From contig NC_052514.1 in NCBI RefSeq assembly GCF_014356525.2, positions 1,057,018-1,121,017 of the forward strand: a stretch of 64,000 nucleotides of DNA, in the 5' to 3' direction. Below the pieces are notes generated by a model. It did no database searches, was not told the origin of the DNA, and saw nothing but the letters and a program-made list of their open reading frames with translations. Source of the DNA: Nilaparvata lugens (Eukaryota > Arthropoda > Insecta > Hemiptera > Delphacidae). Both the position numbers and the translations under genes were made by a program. Of the stretch, positions 30,728-57,296 are shown one piece after another (position 1 is the stretch's first letter; every line of letters begins with the position of its first letter).

Positions 30728-30888
30728 TTTTTGTGTAGTTGAGAAGTTGATATTGTGGTAATTATTCATATTGAATGAAAAAGACTAAGAATTGTCAAAA
30801 ACCACAGATTTATAGTGGTTTCTCAAAGTAGTAGATCTTTGTAGTAAATCTGTGTTTTTTGACAATTTCTTAGTATTTTTCATTCAAT
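30728..30888 (-). mobile_element. Hairpin retroposon H4 (12-bp TSD TATTCAATAGAC)
   Basis: Same ends and tail as H1 and H2 with shortened arms. Perfect duplications at 30716-30727 and 30889-30900. Confidence 0.88.
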
Positions 30889-30894
30889 TATTCA

Positions 30895-31130
30895 ATAGAC
30901 CTAAATAATTCAAGTGATAGAATTGAGAGAACTGGCTTAAAACCGTTCTATTAACAAAATCTCAAATATCACAAAGCCCCATTGACAGAACTAGTTCAAA
31001 ACCGTTCAATACAGTGAGTGCCGTTATTGTTCTGAAGCTCGGACAGTTTTCTCTTCTCGGGCCACTCTGTGATTAAGGGGGGCGGCGTGTTGATTTTTAT
31101 GCCGATTGTGCAGATTTGTTGCGGCTATTG
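30895..31130 (-). pseudogene. Duplicated 3' piece of the OST-alpha last exon and 3' flank
   Basis: 31013-31125 matches the end of the coding exon at 32172-32300 (GTGAGTGCCGTTATTGTTCT, GGGGGCGGCGTGTTGATTTT), and 30895-31012 matches the 3' flank at 32072-32171. Small changes disrupt the frame. Confidence 0.88.
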
Positions 31131-31240
31131 TTTCAAAGCAATTCTAACTAAATTAGAAATCACAAAACCTCAATGCCTACACCTGACTCGAATCAAAGCA
31201 TTTGCTTGAAAATGACTTAGAACTAGCAATTGCTAGCTCC

Positions 31241-32068
31241 TCTATATATATATATAAAAGCGAAATTGCACTCACTCGCTGACTGACTCACTCACTCGCA
31301 GAACTAAAAATCTACCGGACCAAAAACGTTCAAATTTGTTAGGTATGTTCAGTTGGCCCTTTAGAGGCGCACTAAGAACGGATTTGGATAAATTTCCAAA
31401 GATACGCCCAAAATCTGCGTTTTCCAGCGTTTTTTTAGCGTTTTCTCAGCTTTATCGAGAACAAATGAACAGAAAATTTCAAATTTAGTACAGAAGCTCA
31501 GCTAGGGTGAAATAATGTTGTGTTAGAAGGAATTTGCAATAACGTTAAAGATACGCCCAAAATTAGCGTTTTTCCAGTGTTTTTTTGCTTTTTCTTAGAT
31601 TTATCGAGAACAAATAAATTAACAAAAATTGTTCAAATTTAGTACAGAAGATCAGCTAGGGTGTAATAATATTGTATTGGAAGGAATTTGGAATAACGTC
31701 AAAGATAAGCCCATAATTAGCGTTTTCCAGCGTTTTTTTGCTTTTTCTCAGATTTATCGAGAACAAATGAACAAAAATTGTTCAAATTTAGTACAGACGC
31801 TAAGCTAGGGTGTAATTATGTTGTGTTAGTGGAGGAATTTGAAATAACGCCAAAGATACGCCCAAAATCAGCGTTTTTCCAACGTGTTTCTCAGCTTTTC
31901 TGCGCTTTCTCAGTACTTTGACTTTCTGATGGAATGAAGCATGCTCAAATGAAAAATGCAGGCGAGCGAAGCAAGCCCGCTGATCTCATTTTCGGACGAT
32001 CCAGTCGGGGGTCCAGGGGGACCCCCTGGCTAGACGGATATGGCGAGCGAAGCGAGCCTGACGGCTAG
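31241..32068 (+). mobile_element. Helitron-like family 1 copy (A), with internal ~150-bp repeats
   Basis: Begins TCTATATATATATATAAAAG, followed by ACTC/ACTG tetranucleotide runs, and ends GAGCCTGACGGCTAG|T. AGATACGCCC starts internal units at 31400, 31549, 31703 and 31853. It lies in the 3' flank of the OST-alpha gene. Confidence 0.75.
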
Positions 32069-32171
32069 TATCCATTAGACCTAATAATTCAAGTGATTGA
32101 GAGAACTAGCTCAAAACCGTTCTATTTACATAATCATAAATCACATCAAAGCCTCAATTGACAGAGCTAGT

Positions 32172-46198
<14,027 letters not shown>

Positions 46199-46267
46199 AT
46201 TCCACTATGGAAGCCTGAAACAAAAAAAAAAAAATGAACAAAAACTAAAAACCAAGCATTTTATGTA

Positions 46268-46823
46268 TATTGAGGTCCACATTATAATGGCAGTGGAGAA
46301 AGATAGGAGAAGAACGTTGCCGAACCTCTCTCTCTTGTCAATGCCTTCTATAGACGGTAGCTGATACAGGTTTATTGATGTAAAATTATTACTGTTCATC
46401 CTCGTTTAAAACAATCAATATATTATATTTTACAGACTTAAATTACTGGGATATTGCAATTATTCAAATGCTAATGAACGAATTATTATTATTAAACGAA
46501 AATCCAAAATTTCCAACTAGCTGTTTACCCTGTTGTCAATATTTGCAGTAGCAGAAGTCTTCGGGGTGAATTACAGCATTCAATTAGGATTTTCGTTTAA
46601 TAATAATAATAACAATTATATTTTATTTTTCAATAATTTCATAATTTTCAAAATTAAGATGAAATATTTTGTTAATTAATTAATAATTCTACATTGTTGA
46701 AAGACGATCTGGCAACAGAGCAACGCGAGAAAGAGATAGCGCTATCCGCTTTGTAGAATGATAGACAAGGATAGCAATACCATTGCTAAACAAACACTGC
46801 CATTAATAACGTGGACCTCACTC
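46268..46823. mobile_element. TAGTGAGGTCC MITE (E5) with nested AACGAAAATCC repeat
   Basis: Ends TATTGAGGTCCACATTATAA and complement. 46478-46615 is foreign and flanked by ATT runs on both sides. Confidence 0.8.
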
Positions 46824-47559
46824 TAGTATTGATAATCCAACAATTCATTCCAGATTTTTCAATGATTATAATCGTATTGATGAAGCTTTTATTGCTGAGG
46901 ATGATGCCCACATTAGCTGTAGGCTTGTGCGCGGTTGATGAGACGGATGATGATGAGAGATGAGTTGACCTGAAGCTGTAGGTGGGCTCCGAACCACCGG
47001 GAAGCAATTTTTAGACTCATAAAATTAATATAATATCTACAAATCTGCATGTCTATTCATGATCCTTGATTTTTGCGTGAATAAAAGAAGAAGATGATAA
47101 GAGGTGAATGGAACCACATTTAGGTTGGTTCCGAACCTTCGGGAAGTGGTTTTGGAGTTCATGAGTCTATAAGGACCAAGCCACACGAAGCGTTTTTCAG
47201 GCGCTTTCAGACGAGTCGGCATCGGCAGGAAGCTCTCCAATTGGCAGATTATCAACAAGAATTGAGAGTTTATATATTACATCACATAAATACTGGTATC
47301 AACTACCTCCTACAGAAGGCAGAGAACCGACAACGCTGTTCTGCAATCTTTCTCAGCGGACCTCACTATTAAACAGTGAATTAGCAGTTTTTTCGCTGTT
47401 CCACTAGATAAGTTTCATCATCTATCTTTATAATATTATAATAGAGGAAAAAATTGACTTATATAAATATACGAGATAGCACTCACTTCGTTCGGTCAAT
47501 AAAAGAGACAACTAGCTCATTCACGTACGGGATAGGGAAATTATGTTTCACGCATTATC

Positions 47560-49195
47560 ACGTCTGAACTACTCAACTGATTAACTTGAAATTTTGCATA
47601 TTGATTCTCAATTTACCGAGGATTGTTATAAGCCTATTTCGAATTATACAAGATTTCAGTAATTCGAGTTGTCAGTTTGTCAAGTTTTCAATTAGAACCT
47701 TGAAAGGGTTAGGCTACCTGCTAGTATGAAAAATGTTACCAAAATTAAATTTACATTGATAGTTATCCATAAGAGATTTAGTTCCATTTCAAATTTATTC
47801 TATTGATACACACGGGCTACCTACTAGTTACTAACTAGTAGTTCTGTGAACAGTAGACCTCGCGCAGTTATAAACCACAGTCTTCTCTAATACTGTTCAT
47901 CAGAGTAAATTCTGTCCTGTCCTGTCGTGTGGGCGAGATATCGGTGTATAAACGACTAATGGCTGTTTGGGTTGTTGTATTGACAATGCTAATTGACCGA
48001 GCGAAGTGAGGTCTAAGATTCAAGTCGACGGTTTTGCATTTCTCTTAATGTTTAAATGTTGATATGTTTTTATGTTGCGCATTTACGGCTAAACGCAGTA
48101 ATAGATTTTCATAAAATTTGACAGGTATGTTCCTTTTTAAATTGCGCGTCGACGTATATACAAGGTTTTTGGAAATGTTGCATTTCAAGGATAATATAAA
48201 AGGAAAAAGGAGCCTCCTTCATACGCCAATATTGGAGTAGAAAACAGACTATAGAATACTATTCATCATAAATCAGCTGACAAGTGATTACCCAGATGTG
48301 TGGAGAAGCCAGTCTATTGCTGTATTTCCATAAGGTCTATAGTTTCAATCAGGTACTTGTGGATGAGAATACTGCGTGAGGTCTACTGTTTACAGAACTA
48401 CTAGTAGTTTGATGTAAACAGCTATGCTGCTATCATCAAAAGCTTACCGAGTTGAATGCAGAGAAGAGTCGGGAGAAAATACTATGCTACTTCAAGTTAT
48501 TAATTGCATGCCTCACTGCATGCAATTAATAGTCCACACAACAGTTGTGTTTTAAATAAGTTACATTGGGATATTGAATTGCATGCGTCATTGCATGCAA
48601 TATTTATAATCCACTCAACAGCTGATTTATGAAAAATAATAATTCTATAGTCTGATTTTTACTCGAATATTGGCGTATGAAGGAGGCTCCTTTTCCTTTT
48701 ATATTATCCTTGAAATGCAAAATTTTCAAAAACCTTGTATACAGGGTGATTCTTAATTATGGTAAAATAATTTAATACGTGATAGTAGAGGTAAAAATAA
48801 GAAAAAAAGTTCTTATAAACATATATCCATAAACGCTTCATTAGCAAGCTTTACAGGGTGAAAGATTTCGCCCGGAATTCAGTTCCTCTGGTGAAATACA
48901 CCGATGCTAAATTGTTTTGGGACTAGTTTTTGAAAAACTTATGCTGGATTCATATGGAAAAATATCAGAAAAATTGAATAAAACTAGTCTGGAAGCTGTA
49001 TTGTGTGTAGTTTTTGAGAAAAAAGTTTAAATATGCAAAAAATCCAAGTAGAAAAACACAGACTTCTACGTTTGATGGCCAATAACTTTCTTTAATTACC
49101 AGTAAACAAATAATTTTTCGCAATAAAAATTGTAGAGAATTTAATTCTGAAAAGAATTATGTAGCTGTGTAAACTAAATTTAAATAAAAGTTGAA
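47560..49195 (+). repeat. ~1.63-kb direct duplication, left copy
   Basis: From CAACTGATTAACTTGAAATTTTG through a Helitron-like copy to GAATTATGTAGCTGTGTAAAC; second copy 49558-51180. Confidence 0.9.
47993..48404 (+). mobile_element. Helitron-like family 2 copy (in left duplicate)
   Basis: A|TTGACCGAGC...ACTACTAG|T. Confidence 0.78.
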
Positions 49196-49263
49196 GATTT
49201 AAATGCATTATCGCGGAAAAATTGATTGGGCACTGCTACTTCAATCCTGGGAATATTATATTA

Positions 49264-49481
49264 CTAGCCACAGGCTCGCTTCGCTCGCCATATCCGTTTA
49301 GCCAGACGTTTAGTCTGGACCCCCGACTGGATTGTCCTAACATATGATAAAAAGCCCAATGAAAAATGCAGGCGAGCGAAGCGAGCTGCTGATCTCATCC
49401 TTGGACGATCCAGTCGGGGGTCCAGGGGGCGGAGCCCCCTGGCTAGACGGATATGGCGAGCGAAGCGAGCCTGACGGCTAG
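49264..49481. mobile_element. Inverted pair of Helitron family 1 3' ends, 218 bp
   Basis: CTAGCC...GGCTCGCTTCGCTCGCCATA at the left is the complement of the right end GGCGAGCGAAGCGAGCC...GGCTAG. The same 3'-3' module is at 54947-55168, both after GGGAATATTATATTA. Confidence 0.75.
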
Positions 49482-49557
49482 TAATATAATAAAGGAAAGA
49501 ATATTGGCTTATAAACATACAAGATAGGAAATTCACGAATGACGGACGCATCATCAC

Positions 49558-51180
49558 GTCTCAACTACTCAACTGATTAACTTGAAATTTTTCATATTGA
49601 TTCTCAATTCACCGAGGATTGTTATATAGGTTTATTTCAAATTGCTCAAGATTTCAGTAATTCAAGTTGTCAGTTTGTCAAGTTTTCAATTAGAACCTTG
49701 AAAGGGTTAGGCTACCTGCTAGTATGAAAAATGTTACCAAAATTAAATTTCCATTGATAGTTATCCATGAGAGATTTAGTTTCATTTCAAATTTATTCTA
49801 TTGATACACACGGGTTACCTACTAGTTACTAACTAGTAGTTCTGTGAACAGTAGACATCGCGCAGTTATAAACCACAGTCTTCTCTAATACTGCCCATCA
49901 GAGTAGATTCTGTCCTGTCCTGTCGTGTCGGCGAGATATCGGTGTGTAAACGACTAATGGCTGTTTGGGTTGTTGTATCGACGATGCTAATTGACCGAGC
50001 GAAGTGAGGTCTAAGATTCAAGTCGACGGTTTTGCATTTCTCTTAATGTTTAAATGTTTGAATGTTCAAATGTTGATATGTTTTTATGTTGCGCATTTAC
50101 GGCGAAACGCAGTAATAAATTTTCATAAAATTTGACAGGTATGTTCCTTTTAAAATTGAGCGTCGACGTATATACAAGGTTTTTGGAAATTTTGTATTTC
50201 AAGGATAATATAAAAGGAAAAAGGAGCCTCCTTCATATTAGAGTAGAAATCAGACTATAGAATATTATTTATTCATCATAAATCAGCTGACAAGTGATTA
50301 CACAGATGTGTGGAGAAGCCAGTCTATTGCTGTAATTCCATAAGGTCTATAGTTTCAATCAGGTATTTGTGAATGAGAATACTGCGTGAGGTCTACTGTT
50401 CACAGAACTACTAGTAGTTTGATGTAAACAGCTATGCTGCTATCATCAAAAGCTTACCGAGTTGAATGCAGAGAAGAGTCGGGAGAAAATACTATGCTAC
50501 TTCAAGTTATCAATTGCATGCCTCACTGCATGCAATTAATAGTACACACAACAGCTGTGTTTACAATAAGTTACATTGGGATATTGAATTGCATGCAATT
50601 TATAATCCACTCGACAGCTGATTTATGATGAATAATTCTATAGTCTGATTTTTACTCGAATATTGGCGTATGAAGGAGGCTCCTTTTCCTTATCCTTGAA
50701 ATGCAAAATTTTCAAAAACCTTGTATACAGGATGATTCTTAATTATGGTGAAATAATTTAATACGTGATAGTAGAGGTAAAAATAAGAAAAAAGTTCTTA
50801 TAAACATATATCCATAAACGCTTCATTAGCGAGTTTTACAGGGTGAAAGATTTCGCCCGGAATTCAGTTCCTCTGGTGAAATACACCGATGCTGAATTGT
50901 TTTGGGACTAGTTTTTGAAAAACTTATTCTGGATTCATATGGAAAAATATCTGAAAAATTGAATAAAACTAGTCTGGAAGCTGTATTGTAAGTATTTTTT
51001 GAGAAAAAGGTTGAAATATGCAAAAAATCTAAGTAGAAAAACACAGACTTCTACGTTTGATGTCCAATAACTTTCTTTAATGACCAGTAAACAAATAATT
51101 TCTTGCAATAAAAATTGTAGAGAATTTAATTCTGAAAAGAATTATGTAAGCTGTGTAAACTAAATTTAAATAAAAGTTGA
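49558..51180 (+). repeat. ~1.63-kb direct duplication, right copy
   Basis: Pair of 47560-49195. Confidence 0.9.
49991..50414 (+). mobile_element. Helitron-like family 2 copy (in right duplicate)
   Basis: A|TTGACCGAGC...ACTACTAG|T. Confidence 0.78.
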
Positions 51181-51359
51181 ATTAAATGTATTCTTATGTA
51201 GTACATTACACCACAAAAATTTGCTGTTTTATGAGGAGAGAACAAATAATTTATAGGTTGTAGCTGATTGCAAAGAAAACATTTGGTTTTTATGAAAAGT
51301 TTCACTTTTATATGAAAGTAACATATCTAAATGACACTAAACTTATACCAAAAGACTAA

Positions 51360-51503
51360 AGATGATGTCAAATTTCATGAAAATCTATTGCTGCGTTTCG
51401 CCGTGAATGCGGAACATAAATATAGACATAATTATAAATACATAAATAAAGAGAAATGCAAAACCGTCGACTTGAATCTCAGACCTCACTTCGCTCGGAC
51501 AAT
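51360..51503 (-). mobile_element. Helitron-like family 2, 5' fragment
   Basis: GTCAAATTTCATGAAAATCT to ACCTCACTTCGCTCGG only. Confidence 0.65.
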
Positions 51504-51716
51504 AAACAGAAGAAAACTGCATCCTATAAAAACAAGCCATTCCATTTTACACGCTTATTTACCGGATGATCATTCATCGATCGATAGAGCTCATAAAAAA
51601 TGAGTGTTTGGTCTCTAGAAAAGTCTTTTCAGAATAGAGCAGAGCGCATCCAAGCAATTGTTTCGACCTTGAACCGGTTAAATCGTTCAAGATCATGGAC
51701 GAGAACATTTTACTTA

Positions 51717-51739
51717 TCATCATCAAAACCATCATCAAT

Positions 51740-51773
<34 letters not shown>

Positions 51774-51797
51774 GCATCATAATCATCATCATTATTG
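51717..51797 (+). repeat. (ATC)n microsatellite
   Basis: TCATCATCATC run, ~20 units. Confidence 0.95.
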
Positions 51798-52013
51798 ATG
51801 ATGCACCCAGCAAGCTTCTTGTTTTCTAATTTAAAAAAAAGCGTGGCTTTTCCAGTCAAATTTACTAGGATAACAAACACTGTCTTCTAGATGGGAGTTG
51901 ATTAGAGAAGACCCTCAATATTCTACTCTATTTGAGTCAACCAAGCTTTCATTGATACAAGTCCACTTAGAATTGATGTCCCTGCCAATCAATTGAACAA
52001 GGCTTCTTTAAGG

Positions 52014-52164
52014 TTTCTTCTTCTTCTTCTTCTCTTCTTCTTCTTCTTCTTCTTCTTCTTCTCTTCTTCTTCTTCTTCTTCTTCTTCTTCTTCTCTTCTT
52101 CTTCTCTTCTTCTTCTTCTTCTTCTTCTTCTTCTTCTCTTCTTCTTCTTCTTCTTCTTCTTCTT

Positions 52165-52195
<31 letters not shown>

Positions 52196-52245
52196 TTCTG
52201 CCTTCTTCTTCCCTCTCCTTCTTCTTCTTCTCCTTCTTCTTCTAT
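52014..52245 (+). repeat. (TTC)n microsatellite, ~230 bp
   Basis: TTC units with regular TCTC slips. Confidence 0.98.
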
Positions 52246-52964
52246 TTGCAGTTTCCTCTTTCCATCTTATACTATTCCATTTCATTTCACGAGCTACAAC
52301 AAGTGAATTGCATTCAGTAACATCAATTTCATCATAAACTTTCAATTGCTCTGTGACAACACTCCTGTTTTATTATAGTAGTCGCCCATCAACTCAAGTG
52401 TCCAATGAAGTGTAATCATGAATGAAAGAAGTGTTGTATTAAATATTGGTGGAAATAAACCATGGTGTGATGCGATTCTTCTTCTAATATCAATTGAATC
52501 AGATATTGCATTTCGTTCAATGATTGAACTATAGTGAGGTCCACGTTATAATGGCAGTTGAGGAAGATGGGAGAACAACGTTTCCTATTCTCTGCCTTGC
52601 CACTGCCTTCTATAGATGATATACAAGTATTTGCATATCAATGACAGCTGTACTGAATAATAAGTTCTATTTTTCTGGCTCTAAATTTTGTAAAATTACG
52701 TGAAAATGTTTCAATTATCAGTGATTTGAGTGTAATATTTTTGTTTCCTATCCAGTTTCTCAACCTTCAAAATTCTTATTTTTAGTTGTTTATGAGTGAA
52801 AAAGAACTAAATTCCAGAAAAGTGGAATCATAACCTCATTTCGGACTTTTGAATTATTATCTAAATTTGGGAGAGAAATAGTACAAGGAGTATCCTTAGT
52901 TTTTCTCTCCCATTCAGTGCTTCTTGTAAAAATTATAATAATAAAAAAAAAAAAAAATTTATGA

Positions 52965-53660
52965 TATGATATTGACAGCTCATTGGTGCAATTAAGGAAC
53001 GGAAATTAAAGTACCTAGGTCACATAATGAGGGGGAAGAAATATGAAATATTGCACCTTATTATGCAAGGAAAAATAAGTGGCAAGAGATCAGTGGGCAG
53101 AAGACGAATATCTTGGTTGCGCAACTTAAGGGATTGGTTCCAGTGTACATCCAACGACCTATTCAGGGCAGCTGTTAATTGACCGAGCGAAGTGAGGTCT
53201 AAGATTCAAGTCGACAGTTTTGTATCTCTCTTAATGTTTAAATGTTCATATGTTTATATGTTGCGCATTTACGGCGAAACGCGGTAATAGATTTTCATGA
53301 AATTTGACAGGTATGTTCTTTTTTCAATTGCGCGTCGACGTATATACAAGGTTTTTGGAAATTTTACATTCCAAGGATAATATAAAAGGAAAAAGGAGCC
53401 TACTTCATACGTCAATATTAGAGTTAAAATCAGACAATAGAATTATTCATCATAAATCAGCTGACAAGTGATTACACAGATGTGTGGAGAAGCCAGTCTA
53501 TTGCTGTATTTCCATAAGGTCTATAGTTTCAATCAGGTACTTGTGGATGAGAATAATACGTGAGGTCTACTGTTCACAGAACTACTAGTAAAATGAAAAT
53601 CGCCTTCATGATAGTCAACCTCCGCCATGGAGACCGAACATGAAGAAGAAGAAGAAAAAG
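52965..53660 (+). pseudogene. LINE RT 3' end split by a Helitron-like element
   Basis: IGAIKERKLKYLGHIMRGKK, GKRSVGRRRISWLRNLRDWF, LFRAAVN, then after 53588 KMKIAFMIVNLRHGDRT. The interrupted codons rejoin as V-N-K-M. Confidence 0.82.
53179..53588 (+). mobile_element. Helitron-like family 2 copy inside a LINE
   Basis: GCTGTTAA|TTGACC...ACTACTAG|TAAAATG; removing it restores the LINE frame with nothing duplicated. Confidence 0.85.
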
Positions 53661-54000
53661 AGGATTGACTGTGCAATCTTGATTAAAATGATCATTAAAT
53701 GACAAATTTTATAAATTTATAATTTATAATTTTATATGTCATTCGTCAAGAAATTATATTTTCAATATTATTATTGAATAATAAATTCTCATGATTGAGA
53801 TTTAAATATTCTGTTAACTAATTATTTATTTCCACATTGTTAAAAAAAAAAACAATCTGGCCACTTTGCGGAGCTAGAAAAGAATAGCGCTATCTGTTCT
53901 GTTGAATGATAGACAAGGATAGCAACACCAATGTAAATCAAATAATGCCATAATATCGTGGACCTCACTGTAGTACGACTTCTTCAACTTTTTCAGTAAA

Positions 54001-54394
54001 CTAGTAGTTCTGTGAACAGTAGACCTCACGCAGTATTCTCATCCACAAGTACCTGATTGAAACTATAGACCTTATGGAAATACAGCAATAGACTGGCTTC
54101 TCCACACATCTGTGTAATCACTTGTCAGCTGATTCATGATAAATAATTCTATAGTCTGATTTTTACTCCAATATTGGCGTATGAAGGAGGCTCCTTTTTC
54201 CTTTTATATTATCCTTGAAATGCAAAATTTCCAAAAACCTTGTATATATGTCGACGCGCAATTAAAAAAGGAACATACCTGTCAAATTTCATGAAAATCT
54301 ATTACCGCGTTTCGCCGTAAATGCGCAACATATAAACATTCAGAGAAATGCCAAACTGTCGACTTGAATCTTAGACCTCACTTTGCTCGGTCAA
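54001..54394 (-). mobile_element. Helitron-like family 2 copy
   Basis: Complete, inverted, A|TTGACC...CTAG|T. Confidence 0.8.
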
Positions 54395-54468
54395 TAATTA
54401 TAGGGAGTGATTTGGTTTCGTGGTCGCGCTGATGGGTGTATTGATAAAATAAGTATAATCTATATAAA

Positions 54469-55168
54469 TAAAAGCGAAATGGCACTCACTCACTGACTGA
54501 CTGACTGACTGACTCACTCACTCACTCACTCACTCACTCACTCACTCACTCGCATAACTAAAAATCTACCGAACCAAAAACATTCAAATTTGGTAGGTAT
54601 GTTCAGTTGGCCCTTTAGAGGCGCACTAAGAAATCTTTCGGCAATATTTTAACTCTAAGGGTTGTTTTTAAGGGTTTAAAGTTCGTCTTTTAGCATGTAT
54701 ATTCTTCTTCTCCCAATCTCTTAATATTATAATTGGAATTTCCATTTCATATGTTACTATAGAACTATAATCTAGATAGAGTACCTCTTCGAAACAGTTG
54801 TTAACTGGCCACTAAATTAATAATTTTGTCAGGTTGGCATTAAGTTGAGTTGACTGTTAGGTTGGCACCAAGTTGAAGAATTAAATGCATTTATCGCGGA
54901 AAAATTGATTGGGCACTGCTACTTCAATCCTGGGAATATTATATTACTAGCCGTCAGGCTCGCTTCGCTCGCCATATCCGTTTAGCCAGACGTTTAGTCT
55001 GGACCCCCTACTAGATTGTCCTAACATATGATAAAAATACTCAAATGAAAAATGCAGGCGAGCGAAGCGTGCCTGCTGATCTCATTCTTGGACGATCCAG
55101 TCGGGGGTCCAGGGGGCGGAGCCCCCTGGCTAGACGGATATGGCGAGCGAAGCGAGCCTGACGGCTAG
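54469..55168 (+). mobile_element. Helitron-like family 1 copy (C), composite
   Basis: A|TCTATATAAATAAAAGCGAA at the start, a long ACTC/ACTG run, an interior unlike copies A and D, and the inverted 3'-3' end module at 54947-55168. Confidence 0.7.
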
Positions 55169-55570
55169 TTGATAATATAAGTATAATATAATATAGATCA
55201 AGAAAAAAAATTATAATTTACTTTTAAATCAACAAATTGGTATAAGCATGTGTTCTTCAAAATTTAGATTAGATGTTTCAAAAGACTGATCAAGGACTAT
55301 GCATTTTTACAACCCAATCTATTTTGATCTCAAGTACATTGACTGAACTAGTCATTGTCCACTCCTTTATCATATGCTTGAACTGTTATAGAAATAGGGG
55401 CCGCCTGATATGTCAATGAAATTGAATAGAACAGTTTACAATAGCTGCACTCGCTTTGGAATTTCAACCAAAAAATAATAAAACGTGTATTACATTCTGT
55501 TCGGAAACCTATACAGCAGTTTATAACGGTTGATCAGTAGCTTACAAAGACCTGATTACAAAGACAGAGG

Positions 55571-55707
55571 CCCGGTTGCACAAAAGCCGGTTAAATTTTA
55601 ATCGTGATTAATTTCATGGGAGCTGATCAGAGAAGGCGTTTTTGATAAGACGGCTTCTCTGATTGGTTCTCATGGAATTAATCACGATTAAAATTTGTGC
55701 AACCGGC
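55571..55707. mobile_element. GGTTGCAC foldback MITE
   Basis: Complete left arm, right arm short of ~14 bp. Confidence 0.8.
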
Positions 55708-55709
55708 AC

Positions 55710-57168
55710 AGATACTCGATAGTGTCACATAATTAATGAAGATCCCATAGTCGTAAATTCAATTAAAACATAAACAATAGTGTCCTCATATTGATAAGAA
55801 AATTATTTCAAACATGTGTAATTTGTCTCTCACTTGACAACATCTGAATCTACACTCAACTGTCACTTAATTAATTAACTAGTAGTTCAGTGAACAGTAG
55901 ACCTCACGCAGTTTTCTTATCCACAATTATCTGATGTCATCTGTTCAAGTTGAATCACAATTCACAGTTGAATCATAATTTACTCTTAAAAACTGTTATA
56001 TTTTTTCTCCAAGATCAAAAACTCAGTACACGCTTGAATTTGTATCCCATATTATGATGATTTATCCAGTTTCGTGATAATCTTTCCATCTGATAAAAAT
56101 ATTCCTCAACTATTTTAAAATACATTTTTTTCAATCCAGAATATTATAATTTCTTCAGCATTATTCAGTTCATTTAATCATTCTTTATTTTATTTTCAAT
56201 CACCTATTAAATTTGTTTTTTCAAATGTGAGAATATTGATACTGATGGGCACGCATCATAAAAAATATTGAAACCCTACCTTATAGACACGGCCAGACAT
56301 CTGTGTAATGCATGCAATGAATGATCCACTTGTCAGCTGATTGATTATGAATAATTCTATAGTCTGATTGATCCTATCTTCAAAGTAGATGATAATTATA
56401 ATATAGTGATATCAGAGAATGGAGAAATTCCTTTTCTTTTCATATTATCCTTAAAATGCAAAATTCAAAAAACCTTGTGTATACATCGACGCGCAGTTGG
56501 AAAAGGAATATTCCTGCCAAAATCTCATCGAATTCTATCAACGCGTTTGGCCGTAATCGCGTTACAGACAGACAGACAAAAGAAAATCGAGTTGAAATGT
56601 AGACCTCACTACGTTCGGTCAATGAGAAAATTATTCGAAACATTGTATTGTAATTTGTATCTCACTGGAAAGCATCTAAATCTACTCTCAACTGTTACTT
56701 AATTATTGAAGCTCCCATAATCATAAATTCAATTAAAACATAAACAATAGTGTCCTTATAATAATTAGAAAATTGTTTAAAATATTTGTAAGTCGCTTTC
56801 TACTGGACTGCATTTCAATCTATTCTCTATTGTCACATAAATTTCCACTGGACTGTGTTCTCATCTTTATCTACTGTCACATAACTATGAAGCTCCCATA
56901 ATCAGTACCTTTTTAATAAATAGAAATCCGTCCATGTCAAGGAACTTTGAGCTCTTCCAGTCGTTGAGACCCAAATTTTATAAACACGTTGTCATTCTTG
57001 TTAATGAGCTACAGTGGTATTCAATTCAAGCTGACAACATTACAAATAACAAATATATAATGCTTTCCATTCATCAAACTCTGACAATTTGTAGTGAATC
57101 TCAAATACACTAATTAACGATTTCGTTGCAGCGTTGTTCGAATCAGTCAACCATTTACGGCGAGTCGT
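55710..57168. other. No recognised gene
   Basis: Some decayed Helitron family 2 text (56280-56625: TGTGTATACATCGACGCGCA, GACCTCACTACGTTCGGTCA) and otherwise unique AT-rich DNA. Confidence 0.5.
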
Positions 57169-57296
57169 ATGATAAAAATGTTAGGACTGTTATTAGCTTA
57201 TCCAATAATGATAGCTGTTTCACAAGACATTGTTAGAAGAATATTAGTTTCAACTCGAGAATTGTTGTGTCAACCTCATCTTGACTTTATTCTTTA
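57132..57296 (+). other. Unrecognised short open frame after an acceptor-like site
   Basis: TTTCGTTGCAG precedes a stretch whose ATG at 57169 opens MIKMLGLLLAYPIMIAVSQD, DIVRRILVSTRELL and QPHLDFILYK before Helitron copy D. The start looks like a signal peptide, but I know no matching family. May be chance. Confidence 0.2.

Larger units (their letters stand above)
52532..53970. mobile_element. TAGTGAGGTCC MITE (E6), three-layer nest
   Basis: TA-flanked ends. It contains a LINE 3' fragment, which in turn contains a Helitron-like element. Confidence 0.82.

Noticed and set aside
47037..47258. Minus-strand open frame of 73 residues
   Set aside because: The text (CCACACGAAGCGTTTTTCAG) looks like the end of a MITE and the frame has no family match.
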